This document shows positions 31,099 to 42,179 of a DNA stretch of 64,000 nucleotides, one piece after another (within the stretch, counting starts at the first letter, position 1; each line of letters starts with the position of its first letter). The stretch covers positions 35,705,335 through 35,769,334 of the forward strand of contig NC_083589.1 of NCBI RefSeq assembly GCF_027579695.1, written 5' to 3'. The translations under genes and the position numbers were made by a program. Below the pieces are notes generated by a model. The model did not search any database and was not told the DNA's origin. It saw nothing but the letters and a program-made list of their open reading frames with translations. This DNA comes from Neoarius graeffei. Lineage: Eukaryota; Chordata; Actinopteri; Siluriformes; Ariidae.

Positions 31099-31308
31099 TT
31101 TTTTTTTTTTTTTTTTTTTTCTTTTTTTTTTTTCTTTGGCCTTAGCCGAGAAGGCACCAGAAGGCATGTAAATTTAAAAATTTTCTGGGAGGGGCGTGCC
31201 CTCAGACCCACCTAGCATCGTTAGTACACCGGGGTGGCTTCGCGGCTACAAATTTCCGAACCACCTACTTTTTTTTTTTAAGCCGGCTACTTCAGATTTT
31301 CTGGTGAA
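31099..31308 (-). mobile_element. Right end of a hAT5-like element
   Basis: Terminates TTTTCTGGTGAACCCTG, i.e. CAGGGTTCACCAGAAAA read inward. Preceded by GC-rich sequence with AGCCACCCCGGTGTACTAA-like content and a poly-T tract. The matching left end was not found; it probably lies between 30120 and 30650 in diverged form. Confidence 0.45.
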
Positions 31309-31312
31309 CCCT

Positions 31313-31556
31313 GAGGTGGACACCGATTTATATTGATTAACTGACTATATAGATAATTCATAATCATAAATTCTTTGCCTGAAGAATTTATGAAAGATCC
31401 GTGTTCTGCATAGACTTGCATTGTAAGAGTTCAAACGAAGGGCTTTGTTGGAGTCGTCTTTGAATCTTGCTCAAGGCTTCAACAGCAGCTTTCGTGCAAT
31501 CCAGGGATTTGAACTCCCAGTTGTCCAGAATTTTTAGAATATTTAGTCATTTTTCT
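31313..31556. repeat. Local direct duplication, right copy
   Basis: Partner of 29684-29915, beginning AGGTGGACACCGATTTATAT directly after the hAT5-like terminus. Confidence 0.8.
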
Positions 31557-32860
31557 CGACAACTGCACATCAGTACAATTGACGTTTGCGAATATGATGT
31601 TCATGTGCCTTTGCACTCGGCAGTGAAATGAGCCCACCAGCCGCACGTGCACAAAACAAGCTTCATTCAAGCATTGATATGCAGTGAGTGTAAGCATCTC
31701 TAAGTGTGTGTACTGTATGAAAGGCTCATCTGAAATGCTCGACTGTGTCTGCTTGGTCTCAGCTGCTGGTCCTTTGAGTGCCACTGTACTCTTAAAGCAA
31801 GCCATTAATAATGCAAAGCCTTCGCAGACAATAGTGCTCTTTGTAATGTTCATCTCTGTCTATGGAATTGCAAGTTTTCATTGCATACAGTGGTGTATTC
31901 GTTTCTCTTCTCGTGCTAGTCTTGTTTTGATCCATGCATTTACTTCAGTTTGGAAAGGAAATGAGCTGAAAGTCAGTAGGTCAGCTGTTATTGAGCAAAC
32001 TGACTGAACCCTGGTGGATTTCTAAACTTTATTGCACCCATATTTATGAGCATGTATAAGAGCAGCGGAGTGCTGGTTCACATTTTGTTGCGATGTTTGT
32101 TTTTTCCTGTCCCAGGTCATCATGATCTTTAGGCTGATCGGTAATGTCCTTCAAAGCCGGTTACTGGATCTTTTGTCAGACAGGCTAGCCGAGACGTCCA
32201 CCTCCTGTGTCGTCTTATATCTAATCGTATGGACCTTCTTATCAATATTTATGAGCCAGTTGTCGAGACCTGAAAGAGGTCCAGAGAGCCATCTGTCATC
32301 TGGTTTGCAAGAAAGCACTGACTCATTTCAGATGAGGTCACCCAGAAAATCCACTCCATGTTTTTCAAAAACTGAATATCTCTCAGCGTTTTATCTGAGT
32401 GGGAGCTTGACTCCTGCAACCTCTTGAGCATTATCTTCTTGCCTTTCTAACATGGCAAGGAGTCCTTCAGTCAGGTTGCCTGTGTGGTGTGGTTATCTGT
32501 AGTGCGTTTTGCTTGAAAATGGCTTTCGTCTTTAAAGAATGCCTGCCTAAATATGGCGTATTCAGTCTCGCTGCTTCTCTCATTAATGTGTATAAATTTT
32601 CATATCGCGTGAGAGATAAGATAATCCAGGCTGCAAGTTTCGAAAAACTGTAAACTTCGGAGTAATGGCCTGCATTATGCTTTTAAAATCAATTGTTTAA
32701 AGAAATACTGAAAAATTGCAAATATTGCTAACAAAGGCAGCCTGTGTCAGTGGGCTAGCAGGGCTAAACCACGCCCATCTTTCAAAAGTATAATCATCAA
32801 TAATACGGTTTCATATTTTGGGCCTCCGCATCATCTTATCTCCAGGCAACCAACATTTTA
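31557..32860. other. No gene supported; possible splice acceptor near 32115
   Basis: A pyrimidine tract with CAG (TTTTTTCCTGTCCCAG) precedes a 101-codon frame at 32122-32427. The frame shows no domain, lacks a bounded exon end, and has no partner copy. The rest is low-copy AT-rich DNA. Confidence 0.35.
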
Positions 32861-32872
32861 AAAAGGATTATC

Positions 32873-33233
32873 TCTCATCTCATTATCTGTAGCCGCTTTA
32901 TCCTGTTCTACAGGGTCGCAGGCAAGCTGGAGCCTATCCCAGCTGACTACGGGCGAAAAGCGGGGTACACCCTGGACAAGTCGCCAGGTCATCACAGGGC
33001 TGACACACAGACAACCATTCACATTCACACCTACGGTCAATTTAGAGTCACCAGTTAACCTAACCTGCATGTCTTTGGACTGTGGGGGAAACCGGAGCAC
33101 CCGGAGGAAACCCACGCGGACACGGGGAGAACATGCAAACTCCACACAGAAAGGCCCTCGCCAGCCACGGGGCTCGAACCCGGACCTTCTTGCTGTGAGG
33201 CGACAGCGCTAACCACTACACCACCGTGCCGCC
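32873..33233 (-). repeat. V-SINE, inverted
   Basis: Reverse-oriented full SINE with near-exact 12-bp duplication AAAAAGGATTAT (32861-32872) and AAAGAGGATTAT (33234-33245). Confidence 0.94.
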
Positions 33234-33408
33234 AAAGAGGATTATTTGTAAGGTTTTTTTTGGGGGGGGTGGAATGGAGTGTAATAGCACCACTAGTGGT
33301 CAAACCCAATGATATGACGTGAGGCTGTGGGCTAACTGTAACAAGCCCAGTGCTGTAGGTTCATCCAGCCAATCAGCAAAACTTGTCATGTGACTACACA
33401 GTGTGAGG

Positions 33409-34092
33409 CCAAGTTTACATTAGACCGTATCTGTCTCGTTTTCTTCGCGGATGCACTGTCCGTTTACATTAAAACGCCTGGAAATGGGAATCCGCCAGGG
33501 TCCACGTATTCAATCTAGATCATGTCCGGTCCGGTGCTGTGTAAACATTGAGAATACACGGATACGCTGTGCTGAGCTCTAGCTGGCATCGTCATTGGAC
33601 AACGTCACTGTGACATCCACCTTCCTGATTCGCTGGCGTTGGTCATGTGACGCGACTGCTGAAAAACGGCGTGGACTTCCACCTTGTATCACCTTTCATT
33701 AAAGAGTATAAAACTATGAAAATACTGCAAATACTGATGCAAATACTGCCCATTGTGTAGTTATGATTGTCTTTAGGCTTGCCATCCTTCCACTTGCAAG
33801 TGGTAAGTGATATGCGCTGGGATCACACACACAGCGGCTCAGTCCCGAATCACAGCTTGTGCACTTCACTCGCGCGCTCTGAGCTGCGCAGGGCTGGAGT
33901 GCGCACCCTCCAGAGGGCACTCGCTGTTCAGGGCGGAGTGATTTGGAGCGCAGGATGCCTGCGGAGCCGAGCGTATCCGTGTATTGGTGTTGCTGTGTGC
34001 ACCTGAATCGTGTATTGGTGTTGCTGTGTGCACGCTAATCGTTTTAAAAACGTTAATCTGATGATCCGCTGATACGGTCTAATGTAAACCCC
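33409..34092. mobile_element. MITE with TTTACATTAGACCGTATC ends
   Basis: Left AAGTTTACATTAGACCGTAT and right (reversed) GGTTTACATTAGACCGTATC are near-perfect inverted repeats. The interior is GC-rich with TGACGT sites; the ORFs in it have no domain. Target duplication not clear. Confidence 0.75.
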
Positions 34093-34322
34093 ACCTGAGA
34101 CACACACACCCCCACCCCCAAATTTGAGCTCCAGTGGGTTAATATATTCTTGCCCAGTTTGGTGACATTTCTGTAATACGTCACCAATAGGAATGTTCCG
34201 GACTCAGTCACAGGTGGAATGAACATGAAATATGTTTGGAAGAGAAATTGAAAGTTGATAGACTGAGCACGTTGTCTCATCAAAGTACAAATTACACAAA
34301 AGGACGGTTGATAAAACTCATA
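34093..34322. other. No gene seen between two MITEs
   Basis: Short low-copy spacer; a 93-codon minus ORF has no recognisable domain. Confidence 0.5.
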
Positions 34323-34909
34323 CCCTGTCCACACTAGGGATTTTGTACCGATACGAAACTACTTTCGTACCGCAACACCTGTCCACACTAGCAACTATAC
34401 CGGTACTGTAGCGGTATAACTGTATCGGTACGAAACCCACAAATGTATGGGTTTCGTACCGGTACAGTATCGGTACTGTAGCGCTTCGCTGTAGTGTGGA
34501 CAGATGAAGCGGCTCTGTATCGATACAAATATAATGCGCATGCGCAAAGTCACACACCTCAATCGATGTCTTCGCTGAATAAAATAGTGAAGAACGGAGA
34601 TTCGTTTTCTTTGTTTCTTTCTCAACTGCCTCGCACGTTTTATACGATTCGACTGAATAAATGACCACCAGAAATACAGACCGTACACTGACAACAAAAA
34701 GCACACACATGTTTCATCCGCCATATATTCTTGGAAGGAAGTTACTCGGTAACCACGGAAACATTTCGCGCACACACATTTCAACTACCGTGAAAGAAAA
34801 CCGCAAACATTTCTCACTAGTGTGGACAGATGCACTAAACTGTACCGGTATACTTTGTATCGATACAGTTATACCACTTTCGTACCGGTATAAGTGAACA
34901 CAGCATAAG
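34323..34909. mobile_element. MITE rich in GTACCGGTA / CGATACGAAA palindromes
   Basis: Left CTGTCCACACTAGGGAT and right (reversed) GCTGTGTTCACTTATACC are imperfect inverted ends. CTGTCCACACTAG repeats internally near 34379 and (inverted) near 34820. Long overlapping ORFs on the minus strand arise from the repeat and are not genes. Confidence 0.6.
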
Positions 34910-35548
34910 TTTAGTGTACTTTATTTATTTTTTGGTGGGGATTGGGGGTTGAACAAAAGGGTTACAGCTTTTCTGTGTACCATGTTTGTTATTCAGATGA
35001 AACACACTTCAGATTCAACTGCCAAAAGTAACCAACAGCCGCCACTAATTGGTAGCACATATTTGTGTTTGACCATTCTAGATTATGGCTCAGTGATTTT
35101 CCACCTTTATTACCTCGCCCGGGATGGAGTCCACCAGGGGGCGAGGTATTGTTTTCGGTGGGGTTGGTTTGTTTTTTTGTTAGCAACATTACAGGAAAAC
35201 AGCTGGACCAATCTTCATGAAACTTTCAGGATAGATAGGCATTGGTCTCAAATAGAACCGCCAACATTTTGAGGGTCATCCAGTCAGGTCACCAAAAAGG
35301 TCAGAATCGTTTTTGGTGCAAATGGTGTCCCAATGTCCGGAATGTGTCCTAAATCACTCTGTACTCGCTACATAGTGGACTATATATAGTCAGGTCGCTG
35401 TTTTGTAGTGCTGTCCGAATGTATAGTGAGCATTATTACACCCTATATAGCACACTCAAAGTATCTCACAAAAGTAGTGCCGCAGCAAAGAAGGAAAAAA
35501 AAAAGGCAGCGGCAAATAAGTTTTATCATTTAATCAATGAGCTCGCTA

Positions 35549-36566
35549 TATAGAGGTTTTCGACCTGACGTCATAGGGTCACATGATACTGTTTACACCG
35601 CCATTTTGGAGGTCAAACAAAGCCACGCTTATCAGCAAACAACGCTTGTAATATCCATCTTCTTCATCGCTTACTTTTATCGTAGAATGCCTGATGTGTG
35701 TTGTGCAGTTAGCTGCCACAACAGAAGAGGGGATAAACCTGGATTAACGTTCCATAGGTTCCCGGCCAATCAACAGCGTCACGAAAAGTGGATCGCGGTG
35801 ATCAGGCGAGAGAATTGGCAGCCCACTGAACACGCGCGTTTGTGTGGCGAACATTTTGTCTCGGGTAACTTTTCCAAAAGTTTAAAGATATCGTATGCGA
35901 GATAAATGACAAATTATACATGTAGCCTAGCACCTAGCCTACACGTAAGCCCTGTTAGGTGGTGTTCAGGCTACCTGGCACCTAGCCCCACTAGTCAGGC
36001 TATGATGGTTTTATCTTTATACATCCATGGTTTTATATATGTGAGACGGGGACCGCTCGGCCTCATCAATGGGGCTACCTGGCACCGGGCTTCTTACTAG
36101 TGTTTGGGCGGCTTACGTGTAGTCTAGGTTTAACATACATGGTGCCCTCAGGTGAGGCAGAGCCATGTTGTTGGGTGGGTTGTACTTTTTAGATGTGAAT
36201 ATGCAATGGACAAAACTAGAATTCGATATTAATTATTATGCGTTTTTCTATATGATTAATGTAACTCTCTCTCAACCTGGACACTTTTTTTTTTTTTTTT
36301 TTAACTGCAATGAATTTACTTTTATTTGGTATCACGTTGAAGTAGATTGTTATGGAATTTTTTTGCCACAAAATGTTGTTGGAAAGCTTTACATATGTTG
36401 TCATGGCAACCATTCAAACAATGCATGCTGTGAAAAGGGAAAATAGTGTAATGTCTCTCGATAACCCACATGTTGGGCTAGCGGGAGTCGCCATTGTTGT
36501 GACCGCCAAAATGGCGCCATCTACTTGTCGACATGGCAACGGTCACGTGGGTTGAAAACCTCTATA
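35549..36566 (+). mobile_element. THAP-containing DNA element G1
   Basis: Inverted ends TATAGAGGTTTTCGACC and (reversed) TATAGAGGTTTTCAACCCAC. Contains a complete THAP domain exon near its left end. The right end abuts element G2, sharing TATA. No catalytic domain. The ends are unlike the TTAAAG families. Confidence 0.7.
35687..35905 (+). CDS. THAP-type zinc-finger exon, intact C2CH (72 codons)
   Basis: Begins MPDVCCAVSCHNRRGDKPGL, then TFHRFPAN, KWIAVIRRENWQP, and RLCGEHFVSGNFSK. All landmarks of a THAP domain up to residue 65 are present: the first C-x4-C, the conserved Trp, and C-x2-H (CGEH). It is therefore the least damaged THAP domain here besides copy B. The frame stops 8 residues after the finger; a GTAACT just after TCTCGG could be the real splice donor. 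It would bind DNA. Whether it is transposon debris or an exonised host gene cannot be told; its place inside terminal inverted repeats favours the transposon. Confidence 0.65.
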   Translation: MPDVCCAVSCHNRRGDKPGLTFHRFPANQQRHEKWIAVIRRENWQPTEHARLCGEHFVSGNFSKSLKISYAR

Positions 36567-37789
36567 GACCCTTTTCACTCACGTGACCTTCGTAAACGCG
36601 ACCACCATTTTGGACATGAAGAAATAACGATTTATGGCACAGACCCTTTCGGTTCTCGCTCACCTAGCTGCTACAATGACTGCTTAGACTGCAACAATAA
36701 TACCTAACACACATTTAAGTATCCGTCGTAAAGACGTGAAACTCGTCGAGTGACGAGTGTGTTCATTGATAAGCTAACACAATCTAAAAGTAGACATACC
36801 ATCACACTGCCCTGGCGCTGTGTACAGTTTACCTTCTATGGTTTGTGCACTCACTATTTGCCATTACTTTCTCCAACCCAGTGTTCGAACTATGCTTCTA
36901 ACTATGCCGATATTTTCGGGGGGTCCCTTTTTTTCCCTTGGGGGGGGGGGGGGGGGGGTGCTTGCGCTGGTCTCGGAGCGCGGATCTCCAAACACATGAG
37001 AAGCCTATCTTACGCACATATCACACAGACTCCACACACGCATCGCATCTGAAGTCATAACTCATCAGGGGAAATCGTGTCCGCATTGGCATGTTCAAAA
37101 AACAACCTCACGTCAACAATGATACCACACGCAAGAAAAAAAAAAAAAAACAGTCAGGCTACTCAACACATCTGATCCACAGCAGCACCAAAGCATCACT
37201 GGAAATCATGTCAACAACCAATCTTCCATTTCAACACGCGTCAACAAACAAACAGCACCACAAACATGAACGAATCGGTCAGGCTACCGATTCCAAACCC
37301 ACAGCAGACGAATAATTAAATGCATCTTACCTTAAAGCAGAATCGACCACAAAGGAAGTCTGTTGGCACACTTCTACTAGTTTGTGTCCCCAACCTGGTA
37401 GCAGCAGTCGGTGTCATATCGGTTTATTTGATCTTTGATGTAAACACAACACTTCGGATATACAAATGCTTCCCGTTACACACGATTGCTATGTCAATAA
37501 ACATTTTGCCAATATTTTAGAGACCATCCATCTTCTCCGTCGGTCAGCATCTGTCGGGATCCGATAAAATGATAAATCTTGTCTTGTGTGTTGACGGTTA
37601 CTACATCCAGGTGCACAACAATATAATGGCATGATGGAAGTCTTGCTGAAAGTAAAAACTTTCTTTGATGGCTATATTCCTTTCGATGCTTCGCCGTCGT
37701 TCCTCGTTGTTGGCTGTGGTAGACTACTGGTAGTTCATGTCCAAAATGGCGGCCGCGTTTGTCGTGACGTCACGTGGGAAGGGTCTATA
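36563..37789. mobile_element. DNA element G2 (TATAGACCC ends)
   Basis: Inverted ends TATAGACCCTTTTCACTCAC and (reversed) TATAGACCCTTCCCACGTGA. 1.2 kb, no recognisable protein, with a 19-G run inside. Shares its left TATA with G1. Confidence 0.7.
36940..36958 (+). repeat. Poly-G tract (19)
   Basis: Uninterrupted G run preceded by GGGGGG at 36918-36923, with G-quadruplex potential. It may also be an assembly-sensitive site. Confidence 0.95.
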
Positions 37790-38288
37790 GTCCTCGATAT
37801 AGTAATTCCCTATATAGTGAGTAGGGCATAGTGAACGAGTGAATGATTTAGGACACAGCATTTGTAACCAATCAGCACTTATCCTGAGCAAGTTCGATTA
37901 CCCATTCTATTTCTTGAGAAACCTCGTTATAACTTCGTAGCATCGGAAGATAATTAACAGATAAAAAGATAAACGAAATTCACCTCGTGGTTCGCCAAGG
38001 CTACTGATTTCGATATCAAGTAAGTGGTGTTTATTTTTAGAAAATTTACCTTTTGATTATCACAGGTTTTGTTTGGGCCTTATGAAAAGTCAAATAAAAA
38101 GGTGTTTTGTTTAGTTTTTTTAGGTTTTTGGCAGATATTTAGAGTCTTTACACTACACTTATGAAACAAAATGTTCTCATTCGTATTAGTGACCTTGAAA
38201 GAACGGAGACCACACTTGTGAGATTGAATCAGTTGTTATAACACTAAAATAAGTGCTACCGGGCGAGGTTTGTTTGGCCTGGCGATAC

Positions 38289-39024
38289 TTAAAGGAACAG
38301 TCCACCGTACTTCCATAATGAAATATGCTCTTATCTGAATTGAGACGAGCTGCTCCGTACCTGTCCGAGCTTTGCGCGACCTCCCAGTCAGTCAGACGCA
38401 GTCAGACACGCTGTCACTCCTGTTAGCAATGTAGCTAGGCTCAGTATGGCCAATGGTATTTTTTGGGGCTGTAGTTAGATGCGACCAAACTCTTCCACGT
38501 TTTTCCGTTTACATAGGTTTATATGACCAGTGACATGAAACAAGTTCAGTTACACAAATTGAAACGTAGTGATTTTCTATGCTATGGAAAGTCCGCACTA
38601 TAATGACAGGCATACTAACACCTTCTGCGCGCTTCGGCAGCGCATTGAAATCTGAGCTCCGTATCAATGCGCTGCCGAAGCGCGCAGAAGGTGTTAGTAC
38701 GCCTGTCATTATAGTGCCGACTTTCCATAGCATAGAAAATCACTACGTTTCAATTTGTGTAACTGAACTTGTTTCATGTCACTGCTCATATAAACCTATG
38801 TAAACAGGAAAAACGCGGAAGAGTTTGGTCGCATCTAACTACAGCCCCAAAAAATACCATTGGCCATGCTGAGCCTAGCTACATTGCTAACAGGAGTGAC
38901 AGCGCGTCTGACTGCGTCTGACTGACTGGGAGGTCGCGCAAAGCTCGGAGAGGTACGGAGCAGCTCGTCTCAATTCAGATAAGAGCATATTTCATTATGG
39001 AAGTACGGTGGACTGTTCCTTTAA
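38289..39024. mobile_element. Giant foldback element: 360-bp arms, 15-nt loop, TTAA ends
   Basis: The left arm (38289-38648) is almost the exact reverse complement of the right arm (38664-39024). Ends TTAAAGGAACAGTCCACCG; TTAA on both sides. No ORF; the two 74-codon ORFs, one on each strand, are the same arm sequence. The TTAAAG terminus links it to the THAP/Kolobok-like families. Confidence 0.95.
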
Positions 39025-40092
39025 GTATATAATCGGCACTGAGCCGGTGTGAGTTGTCAAGCTACATCACTATCGAGCTCTCTCTCACTTGTGAAAATTT
39101 AAAATCATGTTATGAAATAAATTTTTATTTCATAAAAATGAAATAAATATTTCATGTTATGAAATAAATTTTTTTTTGGGGGGGGGCAAATTGATTGTTA
39201 ATTTGAGGTAATTCACCGTGATTAGATACAAAATTTCTCTAATTCTTAGTAAAATCACAATCATCCTGTTTGTTGGTTGTTGGAATAATAAACCGTTCAC
39301 ATTTAGCTCCCAATAAGTACAGGATCACAACAGGATTCCACATTTTTCCTTATCTCGTGTTTTCAGCATTTCCCTTATGTACAGTCAGCTAATATCAAAT
39401 CACACTTGAACCGGCAGCTCTTTTCCACTAATAACCGCACCGCTTTGGGATGGGAGGTGGCCGGCTGTTTTGCGTCCTTGTGTTTGCTGGCTTTCCACTC
39501 ACTGACGAGCCTGAGGCAATCTGACTGCTCCACATTGGCCCTCTGCCCTTTTTCCTGCAGCCACTCATGTGTGCATCATGACCTTTGACTGAGGAAGCTG
39601 TCAGATTGAAGCTGATCAGTGAACCATTCAGGGTGCTCCGAGACCACTGACCCTCACTCGCAGTAACTTCACTTGCATCCTTTTGAGTGGGCAAATGCGG
39701 CTTTCAGGGCCGACTGTGCTCAAGTTCCTCATCTGTCATTATAGTAGATAAAAAGCTAAGATCAGTCACCCTGTCGGCATCATAAAAGTTATGAGTCAGA
39801 ATTAAAGTCCTTTTCACTCCACGCTGTTGTAGGTTTTAGTGTCTGGGCTGACGTCAGTTAAAATGCTGAATTGCTCTATGTTTTACGTTTGCGATATTTT
39901 CTGTTCTATTCAGCTGGCATGTTTTATGCCAAGAACTAATGAAAATATCCTGCACATCTCGCGCTGCAACTACAGATGGGTTTAAGACAGGGACGTGAAC
40001 CTGATTTTGTTCTCGGAAATGGTGTGACGAGACGTTGTGATCCCTCTTCCACAGGTTTTATCGAGGGTTTCGGAGTAATACTGGCAATACAA
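39025..40092. other. No gene seen; low-copy DNA
   Basis: Contains short ATGAAATAAAT-type local repeats (39110-39175). An 88-codon minus frame near 39430-39690 has no recognised domain. Confidence 0.45.
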
Positions 40093-40094
40093 TA

Positions 40095-41700
40095 CAACCC
40101 CGATTCCAAAAAAGTTGGGACAAAGTACAAATTGTAAATAAAAACGGAATGCAATGATGTGGAAGTTTCAAAATTCCATATTTTATTCAGAATAGAACAT
40201 AGATGACATATCAAATGTTTAAACTGAGAAAATGTATCATTTAAAAGAGAAAAATTAGGTGATTTTAAATTTCATGACAACAACACATCTCAAAAAAGTT
40301 GGGACAAGGCCATGTTTACCACTGTGAGACATCCCCTTTTCTCTTTACAACAGTCTGTAAACGTCTGGGGACTGAGGAGACAAGTTGCTCAAGTTTAGGG
40401 ATAGGAATGTTAACCCATTCTTGTCTAATGTAGGATTCTAGTTGCTCAACTGTCTTAGGTCTTTTTTGTCGTATCGTCCGTTTTATGATGCACCAAATGT
40501 TTTCTATGGGGGAAAGATCTAGACTGCAGGCTGGCCAGTTCAGTACCCGGACCCTTCTTCTACGCAGCCATGATGCTGTAATTGATGCAGTATGTGGTTT
40601 GGCATTGTCATGTTGGAAAATGCAAGGTCTTCCCTGAAAGAGACGTCGTCTGGATGGGAGCATATGTTGCTCTAGAACCTGGATATACCTTTCAGCATTG
40701 ATGGTGTCTTTCCAGATGTGTAAGCTGCCCATGCCACACGCACTAATGCAACCCCATACCATCAGAGATGCAGGCTTCTGAACTGAGCGCTGATAACAAC
40801 TTGGGTCGTCCTTCTCCTCTTTAGTCCGAATGACACGGCGTCCCTGATTTCCATAAAGAACTTCAAATTTTGATTCTTCTGACCACAGAACAGTTTTCCA
40901 CTTTGCCACAGTCCATTTTAAATGAGCCTTGGCCCAGAGAAGACGTCTGCGCTTCTGGATCATGTTTAGATACGGCTTCTTCTTTGAACTATAGAGTTTT
41001 AGCTGGCAACGGCGGATGGCACGGTGAATTGTGTTCACAGATAATGTTCTCTGGAAATATTCCTGAGCCCATTTTGTGATTTCCAATACAGAAGCATGCC
41101 TGTATGTGACGCAGTGCCGTCTAAGGGCCCGAAGATCACGGGCACCCAGTATGGTTTTCCGGCCTTGACCCTTACGCACAGAGATTCTTCCAGATTCTCT
41201 GAATCTTTTGATGACATTATGCACTGTAGATGATGATATGTTCAAACTCTTTGCAATTTTACACTGTCGAACTCCTTTCTGATATTGCTCCACTATTTGT
41301 CGGCGCAGAATTAGGGGGATTGGTGATCCTCTTCCCATCTTTACTTCTGAGAGCCGCTGCCACTCCAAGATGCTCTTTTTATACCCAGTCATGTTAATGG
41401 CCTATTGCCAATTGACCTAATGAGTTGCAATTTGGTCCTCCAGCTGTTCCTTTTTTGTACCTTTAACTTTTCCAGCCTCTTATTGTCCCTGTCCCAACTT
41501 TTTTGAGATATGTTGCTGTCATGAAATTTCAAATGAGCCAATATTTGGCATGAAATTTCAAAGTGTCTCACTTTCGACATTTGATATGTTGTCTATGTTC
41601 TATTGTGAATACAATATCAGTTTTTGAGATTTGTAAATTATTGCATTCCGTTTTTATTTACAATTTGTACTTTGTCCCAACTTTTTTGGAATCGGGGTTG
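40095..41700 (-). mobile_element. Tc1-like transposon, family II, copy 2 (full length)
   Basis: Ends CAACCCCGATTCCAAAAAAG on both sides in inverted orientation, flanked by TA. 1.606 kb, nearly identical to 10266-11866, and with an uninterrupted transposase frame. Confidence 0.96.
40316..41392 (-). CDS. Full-length Tc1-like transposase with catalytic Asp-to-Glu change (358 aa)
   Basis: An open frame of normal family length starting [20 protein letters not shown]. Residues about 20-130 hold two helix-turn-helix units ([33 protein letters not shown]) that bind the inverted repeats. The catalytic core has WSEESKFE where copy 1 has WSDESKFE, so the first Asp of the DDE triad is Glu (codon at 40877-40879). 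The second Asp (FQHDNAKPH) and the Glu ([10 protein letters not shown], 34 residues on) are kept; copy 1 has PDL where this copy has LDL. The C-terminus is [11 protein letters not shown]. The enzyme would cut and paste at TA; the substitution probably abolishes or strongly reduces that. It could still bind ends. Confidence 0.93.
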   Translation of the reverse strand: MTGYKKSILEWQRLSEVKMGRGSPIPLILRRQIVEQYQKGVRQCKIAKSLNISSSTVHNVIKRFRESGRISVRKGQGRKTILGARDLRALRRHCVTYRHASVLEITKWAQEYFQRTLSVNTIHRAIRRCQLKLYSSKKKPYLNMIQKRRRLLWAKAHLKWTVAKWKTVLWSEESKFEVLYGNQGRRVIRTKEEKDDPSCYQRSVQKPASLMVWGCISACGMGSLHIWKDTINAERYIQVLEQHMLPSRRRLFQGRPCIFQHDNAKPHTASITASWLRRRRVRVLNWPACSLDLSPIENIWCIIKRTIRQKRPKTVEQLESYIRQEWVNIPIPKLEQLVSSVPRRLQTVVKRKGDVSQW

Positions 41701-41843
41701 TATAACTGCAACCCTGGCATTGCTCTGATGCAGCACTACTAACAGCATAAGGTATCTTTTTATAAAAATAAATAAATAAAAGCATTGGCTTGTTTTTCTC
41801 TTACCACACATGTCTATAAAAATATGTATTGTTTCAGTTCATG

Positions 41844-42154
41844 TTAAGCCTAGGTCACAACCGGACGTATGATTTTTTTTGGCCGTGCGATTTTTGGCGT
41901 TTCCCAAATCGCTGCTTTTTTTTTTTTTTTTTTTTGTTCATGGAGAAAGACGCACGTTGGCCAAAGTTTGTCTTGCAACCTGAAAAAAAACGTAAGCGCC
42001 CGTAGAGTTTGTTTGACATGACAAAGAACCTCTGCGGCTAGTCTACAGCTCGAAAATCAGCACGTCACACGCGCGCCCTCCGTGCGTTTCTTGCATTTTT
42101 TGCACGTAGACCGGCCGTAGGAGCACGTACGGCCGGTTGTGACCGAGGCATTAA
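41844..42154. mobile_element. MITE with GGTCACAACCGG ends, copy 1
   Basis: Left GCCTAGGTCACAACCGGACG and right (reversed) GCCTCGGTCACAACCGGCCG, next to TTAA on each side. A second, inverted copy lies at 60310-60601. No coding potential. Confidence 0.85.
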
Positions 42155-42179
42155 CTAGCTAGATAATGTATTAGGGTAT

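Larger units (their letters stand above)
35341..37860. mobile_element. Middle element of the stack (GTGTCCTAAATCA ends)
   Basis: Left GTGTCCTAAATCACTC and right (reversed) TGTGTCCTAAATCATTC, with ACTATATATAGT / CTATATAGTGAG motifs just inside. Two further elements occupy nearly all of it. Confidence 0.6.
35113..38268. mobile_element. Outermost element of a nested stack (CTCGCCCGG ends)
   Basis: Left CCTCGCCCGGGATGG and right CTACCGGGCGAGG are complementary, and about 210 bp on the left (GGAAAACAGCTGGACCAATC, GAGGGTCATCCAGTCAGG) and 400 bp on the right belong to it. The remaining 2.5 kb is nested elements. The class is unknown; boundaries are an inference from the short complementary ends. 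Confidence 0.4.

Noticed and set aside
31081..31140. Poly(A) signal/terminator for a minus-strand gene
   Set aside because: Long T tract with no associated coding sequence; such tracts are scattered through the window.
32122..32427. Host exon after a good polypyrimidine-CAG acceptor
   Set aside because: The peptide has no domain, there is no matching donor or neighbouring exon, and the antisense frame is equally open.
34318..34784. Two overlapping 130-codon minus-strand ORFs
   Set aside because: Rich in Tyr-Arg-Tyr repeats produced by the MITE's GTACCGGTA/CGATAC palindromes. They are bounded by the MITE, not by gene signals.
39428..39694. 88-codon minus ORF
   Set aside because: No recognisable domain and no start context; it overlaps a similarly open plus-strand frame.
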